A stretch of DNA of 64,000 nt, taken from assembly GCF_014805685.1 (NCBI RefSeq), contig NC_060905.1, positions 139,001 through 203,000 of the forward strand, written 5' to 3'. The notes under the pieces were generated by a model that ran no database searches, had not been told where the DNA came from, and was given only the letters and a program-made list of their open reading frames with translations. Shown in pieces: positions 1 through 9,566 of the stretch (its first letter is position 1; every line of letters begins with the position of its first letter). The DNA is from Silurus meridionalis (Eukaryota; Chordata; Actinopteri; Siluriformes; Siluridae). A program made the position numbers and the translations under genes.

Positions 1-222
1 TGCACTTTATAAACAAATTTAACAAAAGAGTGTGCAAATTATTAGTGCCCAGTCCCACAAACAGTCTAAAAATGTTATTACATGCTGTTGGTATTTCTGC
101 TTGTGCTTTGCAATCTGCAGTTTGTTTAGACAGCTTAAATGGTTATTATTATTATTTAATTATTATTATTAATATTAGTAGTAGACAGAAAAGAAGGAGT
201 GACTTTAATGTAACTGACAGAA

Positions 223-259
223 AGTCACTAAGGAGTATGTGGCCAGAGAAAATATATAT
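223..259 (+). promoter_or_regulatory. OR1 upstream promoter module, TATA box decayed
   Basis: The motif AGTCACTAAGGAGTATG (223-239) is shared, with one or two changes, with the upstream regions of OR2, OR3 and OR4. A TATATAT run (253-259) sits where the other copies have TATAAAT, about 110 bases before the start codon. The reverse complement of the motif has a loose resemblance to the Olf/EBF site used by olfactory promoters. The rest of 1-366 is AT-rich with an (ATT)n run near 140-175 and no gene. Confidence 0.5.
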
Positions 260-366
260 GGTGAGGAGGCGAGAAAAAATCGATCACTGAGTGTTTTCCT
301 CATTACACTAGCATTTGAAATTGAATTTTCAAAATTATTATGGTTGGTTTTGTATTTTAGAAATTA

Positions 367-1003
367 ATGGATGTTATTAATGTTACATATTTAACACTAG
401 AAGGACATGTGGATTTACAGAATTATAGATATGTTTATTTTTTAATCACTCTCACAGTGTACATGTGTATTATTGTGTTTAATACTGTTGTTATTTCTGT
501 TATATTCATGAACAAACATCTCCATGAGCCCATGTACATTTTTATTGCTGCTTTACTTTGTAATGCTCTTTTTGGAGCGACTGCTCTTTATCCTAAACTA
601 CTTACTGATTTACTGTCTGAAAAACAAACCATTTCTTACCATGGCTGTTTATTGCAGGCTTTATTTGTTTATTGGTATGCTTCAGCAGAGTTCACACTGT
701 TATTAGCTATGGCCTATGACAGATATGTGTCCATCTGTAAACCATTACATTATTCAAATATTCTAAAAATGTCCACTGTCAGAAAATTACTATGTTTTTC
801 ATGGTTTTGGCCTTTCTGTGAAAATGGTATAGGAGCAATTCTCCATAGCCAACTTCCACTGTGTAAATTTAAAGTGGACAGAATATATTGTAATGGTTTC
901 TCCATTATCAAATTAAGCTGTAGAGAAATATCTCTTAATAACTTGTATGGACTTTTTATTTTCATCATCGCTGTATTTCCTCCAGTGATCTTCGTAATTT
1001 TCG
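367..1003 (+). pseudogene. Olfactory receptor OR1, cut off after TM5 by an L2-like insertion
   Basis: This is a type-I fish olfactory receptor, a seven-helix G-protein-coupled receptor of olfactory neurons. The first 212 codons are open and in family register. They hold an N-glycosylation site (NVT, residues 5-7), TM1 at about 23-48, the HEPMY loop at 53-57, MAYDRYVSICKPL at 115-127, extracellular loop 2 cysteines, and TM5 ending in PPVIFVIF. At about 1003 the sequence switches to an L2-like LINE, which supplies 25 unrelated residues and a stop at 1078-1080. TM6, TM7 and the NPxxY motif are missing, and I do not find them later in the window. Compared with the 312-residue OR2 the product is a non-functional stub. 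The ATG at 367 aligns exactly with the OR2 and OR3 starts. Residues 1-79 are identical to OR2 while TM2-TM4 differ strongly. Confidence 0.9.
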
Positions 1004-1668
1004 GAGTTATCGACTTCAGAATGCAGCAGCAAGAGTCCTCACTAGATCTAGGAAATATGATCACATCAACCCTGTTTTAATCATCTACACTGCTCCCAAT
1101 TACATCTCACACTGATTATAAAATATTACTACTGACGATAAAGCACTTAACGCCTCACGCGCAGTATCTGAGTGAACTTCTGTACCAGGATGATCCTCCA
1201 CGCCTACTTAGATCAAAAGGTGCAGGCTATTTGTTGGTACCTCAAATAATGAAGACAACAGCAGGGGGCAGATGTTTCTCTTATAAACCCCACAGTTATG
1301 GAACAACCTTCCAATCAGTGTTTGGGACTCAGACACAGTCTCAGTGTTCAAGTCGAGGTTGAAAATTTATTTATTAAGTCAAGTCTTTTATCAGTAGATT
1401 TTTCTTAGGTAAAGGTGCAGATCTGGAGGGATCATGGATATAGAGTGTTTAGTGAACTAGGATATTTGTATGCTGTCGTCCCCTCACATTCACACGTTCA
1501 CTCAGGTATGTTCATGGAGGTGTGGTGGGTCGTCTCTTATCCCAGAGATCCTCATGTCTGTGTTCTCCATTTTAGTTATGCTTCCAAAGCGAGTCTTGCC
1601 AGAGTCCAAACTGCACAGCGACATTAACTTTCATACAACAATAAGAACAATTAATAATCCATATCCTT

Positions 1669-1708
<40 letters not shown>
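1004..1708 (+). mobile_element. L2-like LINE, 3' fragment inserted in OR1
   Basis: From about 1004 the sequence tracks the 3' part of the L2-like copy at 17135-19899: the end of the reverse transcriptase ORF (NAAARVLT-type block), then the 3' UTR, including the stretch before (TC)n. It stops in a (TC)n run (about 1669-1708), where an antisense RTE fragment takes over. The copy is 5' truncated, as is usual for target-primed insertion, and has several small deletions. Confidence 0.8.
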
Positions 1709-1711
<3 letters not shown>

Positions 1712-2035
1712 CAAGTTAAACAAACTCCGCTGTCAATTGCTACAAATTCTTTTCTCCTTCCTTAGTGTCCAACTTCTCCTACAGCTCCTCATATGCCTTT
1801 TCCTTAGCCTTCGCCACATCCCACTTCACCTGCTGCTGCATCTCCTCGTTCTCCTGCCTACTTTTCTCATCACTCTGTCGATCCCAATTCTGTTTCTCCA
1901 ACCTCTTTCTCCTTCTGCTCTCCTGCACTTCCTCATTCCACCACGATGTCTTTTTGTCTTCCTTTCTATTTCCAGATGTCACACCAAGTACTTTTCTAGC
2001 TGCCTCCCTCATCACTCCTGCAGTAGTTCCACGAT

Positions 2036-2320
2036 CTTGTAACCTTTAATTTCTGCACATTTTCTTAATTACTGTATGCCTCTATATTTATTCACTGTAC
2101 TTCTGAATGTCCACACATCTCTGCACTGAAATAGTCTTTATATTTATTCACTGTATATACTTTCATATATATACCACTGCTGTAAATATGCCAGATATTT
2201 ATCTGCACTTTTGCACGACTGCTACATTTTGCACTTCTGGTAGATGCCAAACTGCATTTCGTTGATGTGTACCTGTACAATGCAATGACAATAAAGTTCT
2301 ATCTATCTATCTATCTATCA
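2036..2320 (+). mobile_element. Rex1-like LINE 3' UTR with (ATCT)n tail
   Basis: This closely follows the 3' UTR of the Rex1-like copy ending at 53954, including the block that reads CAATGACAATAAAGTT just before an ATCT repeat. Only the last 285 bases were inserted, splitting the antisense RTE fragment between CACGATC and ATCATCC. Confidence 0.75.
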
Positions 2321-2535
2321 TCCAGCACCTCTTCACCAACACCGAGCTCCTGTCTGACCTCTTCCTAAATCTCACACTACAGTCTTCCTCCTTCAGTTTC
2401 CACCATCTTATTCTTCTTTCAGTCCTCACTCTCCTCCTCTTCACCTCCAAAGCCATCCTACAATGCCGTCTAGCTACACTGTCCCCTGCCAACACCATAA
2501 ACTCTCCAATCTCCTTTAGGTTGCACCTCCTACAT

Positions 2536-2748
2536 TTACATTTGCGGCATTTGGCAGACGCCCTTATCCAGAGCGACTTACAACTGAGCAGGGGAGGGTT
2601 TTTTTTTTTTGTTTTTTTTTAGGGCTTTGCTCAAGGGCTGGTGAGCCTAACCCTAACCCAGCTTGGTGGTGGTGGGATTTGAACCTGTGATCTTCTGATC
2701 CATAGCCCAATGCCTTAACCACTGAGCTACCACCTCCCACTACATAAA
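2536..2748 (-). mobile_element. tRNA-headed SINE with L2-type tail
   Basis: Read on the minus strand, the head has a pol III A-box-like TAGCTCAGTGGTT (2718-2730) and a B-box-like GGTTCAAATC (2676-2685), spaced as in a tRNA. The tail carries GGATAAGGGCGTCTGC, also found in the LINE tail at 41725-42125. The copy is flanked by a 12-13 base imperfect duplication (2523-2535 and 2749-2760). I infer a tRNA-derived SINE mobilised by an L2-like LINE. Confidence 0.75.
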
Positions 2749-3081
2749 GCATTCCTACATAAAACATAGTCCAACTGTGTGCATCTTCCTCCACTCTTAT
2801 ACATCACCCTTCTTCTTCTTAAAACATGTATTTACCATTAAGTATTTACGGCCATTTGCATCCTTTTAGCAAAATCGACCACCATCTGCCCTTCCACATT
2901 TCTCTCTTATAATATTACCATCACCTTCTCATCAGCTCATGCCCATTAAAGTCTCAAAATACATCCACACTATAATAGAACAGTTTAAACCTCCGCATCC
3001 AATGTTTCTGGTCTTTCTCCTTTCCACTTGTTCTCCTGAACAGACAACAAATCTATTTTTCTCCTTTCCATCATATTCCAT

Positions 3082-3280
3082 CAGGTTTGTTGATGGTTGG
3101 TGGTGTGGAGGCATCTCTTTTCCGAGAGATTCCCCCTGATCACACTGTACAGTGTCTTTACCTCTTATATAGCAAAAAGGAGACTTAATAATACATCTCT
3201 CTCTCTCTCTCTCTCTCGCTCTCTCTCTCTCTTTCTCACCCATCTTTTCTCTCTTTCTCTCTCTCACTTTCTCTCTCTCT
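3082..3280 (+). mobile_element. L2-like LINE 3' UTR piece ending in (TC)n
   Basis: The block starting CAGGTTTGTTGATGG, followed by a GGTGGTGTGG stretch, matches the L2-like 3' UTR near 19540-19740. The (TC)n tract at about 3196-3280 is the left target flank of the Tx1-like element. Confidence 0.6.
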
Positions 3281-3407
3281 GCGCATGCACGGGAGAAGGG
3301 TGAGCATGGCGTGTAGACCACGAGAGCAATTTTTTTTCGGCGTTTTTCCGTTTTTTTTTTTCGGCGTTTCTTCGAAACTTTTTCCTTAAACATCTAGGAA
3401 ATATTTA

Positions 3408-6400
3408 TTTAACCCAGCCATTAGGGAGGCACAAGCCAGTGCATTCTTAGTGCCGGTCCCAAGCCCGGGTAAATGGGGAGGGTTGCGTTAGGAAAGGCAT
3501 CCAGCGTAAAACATGTGCCAAATCAAATATGCGGATCACAAATGAGAATTTCATACCAGATCGGTCGAGGCCCGGGTTAACAACGACCGCCACAGGTATC
3601 GTTAGCCGACAGGGTACCGGTGGAAATTGGGCTACTGTTGGCGAAGGAGGAGAAGGAGAGGAGGAAGGCGTCTACAGAGGCGGCAGGAAAGGAGCAGTGT
3701 AGGAGAGTGGAGGTTAGGGTTGGTACTTTAAATGTTGGTACTATGACGGGTAAAGGGAGAGAGTAGCTGATATGATGGAGAGGAGAAAGGTAGATATGCT
3801 GTATGTTCAGGAGACCAAGTGGAAAGGGAGTAAGGCCAGGAACATTGGAGGTGGATTTAAACTGTTTTATCATGGTGTGGATGGAAAGAGAAATGGTGTA
3901 GGGGTGATTCTGAAGGAAGAGTACAGTAAGAGTGTAGTGGAGGTGAAGAGAGTTTCTGATAGGGTGATGATCGTGAAGGTGGAAGTTGAAGGATGATGAT
4001 AAATGTCATCAGTGCCTATGCTCCACAAGTTGGCTGTGAGATGGAGGAGAAGGAAAGATTCTGGAGTGAATTAGATGAAGTGGTAGATGGTGTACCTAGG
4101 AAAGAACGATTGGTGATTGGGGCAGACTTTAATGGGCATGTAGGTGAAGGGAACAGAGGTGATGAGGAGGTGATGGGTAGGTATGGTTTTAAGGAGAGGA
4201 ATGTGGAAGGGCAGATGGTGGTAGATTTTGCTAAAAGGATGGAAATGGCAGTGGTGAACACTTATTTTAAGAAGAAGGATAATCATAGGGTGGCGTATAA
4301 GAGTGGAGGAAGGTGCACACAGGTGGACTATGTGCTATGCAGGAGATGCAACCTGAAGGAGATTGGCGACTGTAAGGTGTTGGCAGGGGACAGTGTAGCT
4401 AGACAGCATAGGATGGTGGTCTGTAGGATGGTTTTGGAGGCGAAGAAGAAGAGGAGGAGAGTGAGGACTGAAAGAAGAATAAGATGGTGGAAACTGAAGG
4501 AGGAAGAGTGTAGTGTGAGGTTCAGGGAAGAGGTCAGAGAGAGGCTCAGTGGTGTTAAGGAGGTGTTGGATGATTGGGCAACTACTGCAGGAGTGATGAG
4601 GGAGGCAGCTAGAAAAGTACTTGGTGTGACATCTGGAAATAGAAAGGAAGACAAGGAGACGTGGTGGTGGAATGAGGAAGTGCAGGAGAGCATAAGGAGA
4701 AAGAGGTTGGCAAAACAGAAGTGGGATAGACAGAGTGATGAGAAAAGTAGGCAGGAGTACAAGGAGATGCGGCAGCAGGTTAAGAGGATGTGGCGAAAGC
4801 CAAGGAAAAGGCATATGAGGAGCTGTATGAGAGGTTGGACACTAAGGAAGGAGAAAAGGATTTGTACCGATTGGCCAGGCAGAGGGACCGAGCTGGAAAG
4901 GATGTACTGCAAGTTAGAGCAGTAAAGGATGGAGAGGAAATGTGTTGACTAGTGAGGAGAGTGTGTTGAGAAGGTGGAGGGAGTATTTTGAGCAGCTGAT
5001 GAATGAGGAAAATCAGAGAGAGAAGGTTGGATGATGTGGAGTTGGTGAAGCAGGATGTAGATAGGATTAGTAAGGAGGAAGTGAGAGCAGCGATTAAGAG
5101 GATGAAGAGTGGAAAGTCGGTTGGACCAGATGACATACCGGTAGAAGCGTGGAGATGTTTAGGAGAGATGGCAGTGGGTTTTGACCAGATTGTTTAACAG
5201 GATTTTGGAAGGTGAGAAGATGCCTGAGGAATGGAGAAGAGTGTGCTGGTACCGATCTTTAAGCATAAAGGAGATGTGCAGACCTGCAGTAACTACAGGG
5301 GAATTAAGTTGATCAGTCACACCATGAAGTTATGGGAAAGAGTAGTGGAAGCCAGGCTGAGAGAAGAGGTGACCATCTGTGAGCAACAGTATGGTTTCAT
5401 GCCGAGGAAGAGCACCACAGATGCCTTATTTGCTTTGAGAATGTTGATGGAGAAGTATAGAGAAGGACAGAAGGAATTGCATTGTGTATTTGTGGATTTA
5501 GAAGGCGTATGACAGGGTGCCAAGAGAGGAGTTGTGGTATTGTATGAGGAAGTCAGGTGTGTCAGAGAAGTATGTGAGGGTGGTGCAGGACATGTATGAG
5601 GACAGTGTGACGGCAGTGAAGTGTGCAGTAGGTACGACAGACTGGTTTAGAGTGAAGGTTGGACTGCATCAAGGATCGGCCCTGAGCCCTTTCCTGTTTG
5701 CAGTGGTGATGGACAGGTTGACGGACGAGGTCAGACAGGAGTCTCCCTGGACTATGATGTTTGCGGATGATATTGTGATTTGTTGTGAGTAGGGAGCAGG
5801 TTGAGAAGAGCCTGGAGAGGTGGAGATATGCGCTGGAGAGAAGGGGAATGAAACTCAGTAGGAGTAAGACAGAGTACATGTGTGTGAATGAGAGGGAGGG
5901 CAGTGGAGTGGTGCGGTTGCAGGAGAAGAGCTTCAGAAGGTGGAGGAATTCAGGTACCTGGGGTCAACAGTGCAAAGTAATGGAGAGTGTGTTAGAAGTG
6001 AAGAAAAGAGTGCAGGCAGGGTGGAGTGGGTGGAGAAGAGTGACAGGAGTGATTTGTGATAGTAGGGTATCTGCAAAATTGAAAGGAAAGTTTATAGGAC
6101 TGTGGTGAGACCTGCGATGTTGTATGGTTTAGAGACAGTGGCATTGAGTAAAAGACAGGAGGTGGAGCTGGGTAGCAGAGCTGAAGATGTTGAGGTTTTC
6201 GTTGGGAGTGACGAGGATGGATAAGATTAGAAATGAGTTTATTAGAGGACAGCGCATGTAGGATGTTTTGGTGACAAGGTGAGGGAGGCGAGATTGAGAT
6301 GGTTTGGACATGTGCAGAGGAGGGACATGAATTATATTGGTAGAAGAATGCTGAGGATGGAGCCACCAGGTAGGAGGAAAAGAGGAAGACCAAGGAGGAG

Positions 6401-6531
6401 GTTCATGGATGTGGTGAGGGAAGACATGCAGGTAGTTGGTGTAAAAGAGGCAGATGTAGAGGACAGGGGTGTGGAGATGGATGATCCGCTGTGGCGACCC
6501 CTAATGGGAGCAGCCGAAGAAGAAGAAGAAG
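3408..6531 (+). mobile_element. RTE-clade LINE, near full length, inserted in the Tx1-like 5' UTR
   Basis: A single LINE with an APE-like endonuclease followed by reverse transcriptase. Endonuclease pieces lie at 3772-3996 (YVQETKWKG) and 3993-4260 (NVISAYAPQVG, GADFNGHVG). The RT pieces include GFMPRKSTTDALFALRMLME near 5395, LHQGSALSPFLF near 5665 and the catalytic FADD at about 5761. The C-terminal RWFGHVQRR block is at about 6300. The 3' end is a GAAGAA repeat. A perfect 16-base duplication, ATCTAGGAAATATTTA, flanks it at 3392-3407 and 6532-6547. At least five frameshifts or stops break the ORF, for instance after LEG near 5510 and after ICCE at 5792, so it is not active. Confidence 0.9.
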
Positions 6532-6543
6532 ATCTAGGAAATA

Positions 6544-6583
<40 letters not shown>

Positions 6584-6648
6584 ATGCATGCTAGCATGCC
6601 TGTGTGTGTGTGTATGAGTAAGTGTGTGAGTGAGTGAGAGTGTTTAGC

Positions 6649-8025
6649 ATGGCGTCTTCAAACGTGAGGGTGTTTGAAAGTTTGACTCGCCGGCACGGTG
6701 TGCGGGTGGTGTGTGGTGTGAGTGTAGAGGAGTGTGTGTTAACTATAGGTAATGTGGTGGGGTGTGAGAATATTGTATCTGCCTCCAGAATGAACAGTGC
6801 AATTGTTGTTTTTCTGAATAGTCTCGATAAAGTGACCAAATTAGTTCAGAAAGGAATTGTGGTAAATAATGAATGTATACTGGTTTCTCCCCTCAGTTCT
6901 CCTGCTAAGAAAGTCATGTTGTCTAATGTTCTTTCTTACATTAGTGATGAGGTGATTCTTAAAGAGCTGTCTCGATACGGGCGAACTGTCTCCCCCATGA
7001 AAAAAAATCCCCCTCGGCTGTAAGTCCCCACTGATTAAACACTTGGTGTCCTTTGGGAGGATGGTTTTTATGATCTTGAATGAAGGTGTTGAGGAGCTGA
7101 ATATGGTTTTCAAGTTCAGGATTGACGGGTTTGACTATAGCATCTTTGTTTCCACCGATGCGGACATTAAATGTTTTAAATGTGGTCAGATAGGACATCT
7201 TGTTCGTGCCTGTCCCGAAAAACAGAGTGACCCCGGTGTCTCCAAGCGACCAGGGCAGGAAGCAGCTGAACCTGCTGGAGTCGTTCCCCCTGCGGCTTCA
7301 GCTCGGCCTGCTGCTGAAAGCCCCGTAACTGCTGCTGCACCAGGGCCTAGGAAGTGTGAGCCCCAATCTCAAACTGTAGACCGGAGCCCCACTAGTGACG
7401 TACCCAACCCAAAGAAGCCATGCTCGGCTGAACCGGGCCCGGCTAAGACCTGCACGTCTGAACCGGGCCCAGAGAAGCCCTGCTCGGCTGCACCAGACCC
7501 GGAAAAGCCCTGCTTTGCAGAACCGGACCGGGAGAAGCCCTGCTTGGCAGAACCGGTCCCGGGGAAGCCCTGCTTGGCAGAACCGGAGCAGGAGGAACCG
7601 AGAGAAACTGGGAAAGTCACAGTTGACTCTGGAGCAGTGCTTGAGCTGCCTGCGCTGGCAGAGGCAGGCACAGGGCTGCAGAGCTGTCCCAGGAGGCACC
7701 AGTCACTACACTAGTGCAAGGGGACAGGGGAGACGTGGAGATGGAAGAGCCTCTTTTCAAAGTTCCGGCAAAGAGGAAGAGACGAGGTAGAGGACAAGAT
7801 AAAAAACAGGCTAAAAAAGAGAATGTTCTGTATACTGCTGAAGATATAAAGGAGTCGCAAAAGTGGCAAAAGAATATTTCAGTTGAGGAGTTTTTCCCTA
7901 ACCGCAAACAATTTATTTATGACGTTAAGCATTGTAGAAGAGAGGGTTCCTTCACCGAGCAAGAGATATTCCGTCTAAAGAAGCTGATAATGAAGGTCAA
8001 TATGGAGAACTCTGATGAAGATTGA
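6649..8025 (+). pseudogene. Tx1-like ORF1, RNA-binding protein with CCHC knuckle, two frameshifts
   Basis: ORF1 of the Tx1-like LINE, by family knowledge the RNA-binding partner of ORF2. It starts at ATG 6649 (MASSNVRVF). The first frame ends at 7023 beside a run of eight A that looks like an indel site. The second frame carries a zinc knuckle, CFKCGQIGHLVRACP (about 7172-7216). It is followed by a proline- and glutamate-rich stretch with about seven copies of a ten-residue unit of the type EKPCSAEPGP (7410-7590). A second frameshift near 7690-7714 leads to a basic C-terminus (VPAKRKRRGRG) ending at 8025. ORF2 starts 80 bases later. Confidence 0.75.
7410..7590 (+). repeat. 30-base minisatellite inside Tx1-like ORF1
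   Basis: About six to seven tandem units of 30 bases, with a core like GAGAAGCCCTGCTCGGCTG, keep the reading frame. Units differ by a few bases. The encoded repeat is rich in Glu, Pro, Lys and Cys. Confidence 0.7.
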
Positions 8026-8105
8026 TAAAGTGTGCAGTGTTTTTTTTTTTTTTTACTTTGGAGTGTTTTTACCATTTGTTTGTTCTTATCTATATTTAAT
8101 TTTTT

Positions 8106-9560
8106 ATGGAAGGAATCCAGATTGTGAGTTTTAACATAAATGGAGCAAGGGAACACGCAAAGAGAGCGAAGCTATATGAGCTCATTAGACAGAGGCGTGT
8201 TGATGTGGTCATGTTGCAGTAATGCTGCTGATTGGGTGAAGGAGTGGGACTGGTTGGCGATTTTAAGCCACAACACGTCGCTCAGTGGTGGTGTTGCCTT
8301 GCTTTTTACTCGCAATTTTATTCCTGTTTCTTACGATGTAGAGGAAATTTTAAACAAGAGGCTTTTATAGTTTTTATAGTATGTATATATTCTCTTTTTC
8401 ATATATTTGCATTTATTTTTATTTCTTTGTTTGTTGTTATTATTATTATTATTATTATTTGTTTTTATTTCTCTGTTTTTATTTTTTTTGTATATTCTTT
8501 TTTATATATTTGCATCTATTTTTATTTCTTTGTCTTGCTGCTGTAACATAGAAATTTCCCCACTGTGGGACGAATAAAGGTTTATCTTATCTTATCTTAT
8601 CTTATCTTATCTTATCTTATCTTAAAAGTAAATGCTTTTTATGAGAATGAGGTTTTTGTTTTTATCTGTGTGTACGCTCCCACCAGTGCAGTGGAGAGAA
8701 TGACGTTTTTAGACAAACTTAATGATGTTATTTTAAACTGCAGCACTGCAGAGTTTTTAGATTTGGGAGGGGATTTTAACTGTACAGCAGAAAATATAGA
8801 CAGGAATCATGCAGAACCTCATACGCCTTCTCGTAAGCATCTGTGGGAGTTGGTGGAGACCCACGAATTCTGCGACATATGGAGAATTTTCAATAAAAAA
8901 CAGAGGCAGTACACGTGGGTTTACTCCATCGACAACACGCTCTCCCTGGAGAGATTAGATGGATTTTATGGTTTTAAGCATCAACTGACTAATTTTATGA
9001 AGTGTTTTATTTTTCCAGTAGGCATCTCAGATCATTGTATGGTTCAGTGCACCATTGCTAAAAAGAATGTTAAACCTAGGAGTGCCTACTGGCATTTTAG
9101 CACTTTTAGAAGATGCTATTTTTAGAGAGTCTTTTTTTTAATGGAATTGTTTTAAACATAAAAAGGCAGCTTTTGACTCCCTACAGCAATGGTGGGATGT
9201 AATCAAGGCACAAATTAAGATTTTCTGTCAACAGTACACTCTCAATGTCACGAGAGACATTGCCAGGTCTCTGAAAGCTCTGGAAAAAGAGACAGTGGAA
9301 CTCGAACGTTTGGAGGCCACGGGAAATCGAGGGCATATTAAAGCCCTCAAAAACAAAAAAAACAAAATGAACAACCTGTTGGGTACTGCAGTGCAGGGGG
9401 CGCTGGTCTGGTCACGCTTTAAAAGTGTCACTGAGATGTATGCTCCTTCTAAGTTCTTCAGTTTAGAACAAAAGAATGGACAGAAAAGGTTTATGCATGC
9501 TGTGCGGACGGAATCAGGGGATCTCGTATCAGAGCCTTCTGAAATTCGCCACCAGACAGT
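8106..9560 (+). pseudogene. Tx1-like ORF2, endonuclease part, broken
   Basis: ORF2 starts at ATG 8106 with EGIQIVSFNING, the first motif of APE-type LINE endonucleases. A TAA at 8220 and a frameshift follow. The Rex1 fragment 8369-8625 interrupts the domain between NKRLL and KVNAFYENEVF. The domain resumes with FICVYAPTS, DLGGDFNCT (catalytic D and N) and VGISDHCMV, so the active-site motifs are recognisable. A stop at 9123 and frame changes follow in the linker. At 9566 the L2-like copy splits ORF2 just before the reverse transcriptase. Confidence 0.8.
8369..8625 (+). mobile_element. Rex1 LINE 3' end with (TTATC)n tail
   Basis: The sequence is the sense version of the tail at 30779-31030, including GTGGGACGAATAAAGG and then six or more TTATC units (8586-8624). 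It is 5' truncated to about 257 bases and lies inside the Tx1-like endonuclease. Confidence 0.85.
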
Positions 9561-9566
9561 CAGCTT

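Larger units (their letters stand above)
1709..3081 (-). mobile_element. RTE-clade LINE fragment, antisense, internally deleted
   Basis: The reverse complement matches the RTE copy at 3408-6531 over its endonuclease and linker region, for example the block around 4100-4880 and the stretch near 3780-3860. The part between them is deleted. The fragment is split by a Rex1-like tail (2036-2320) and a SINE (2536-2748). Frames are broken by stops and indels. It is an older and more diverged copy than 3408-6531. Confidence 0.75.

Noticed and set aside
2665..2740. Antisense tRNA gene
   Set aside because: A-box and B-box are present, but the sequence continues into a LINE-like tail and has target duplications, so it is a SINE head and not a working tRNA.
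4328..4912. Antisense Ser/Leu-rich frames over the RTE element
   Set aside because: Shadows of the purine-rich sense strand of the RTE ORF.
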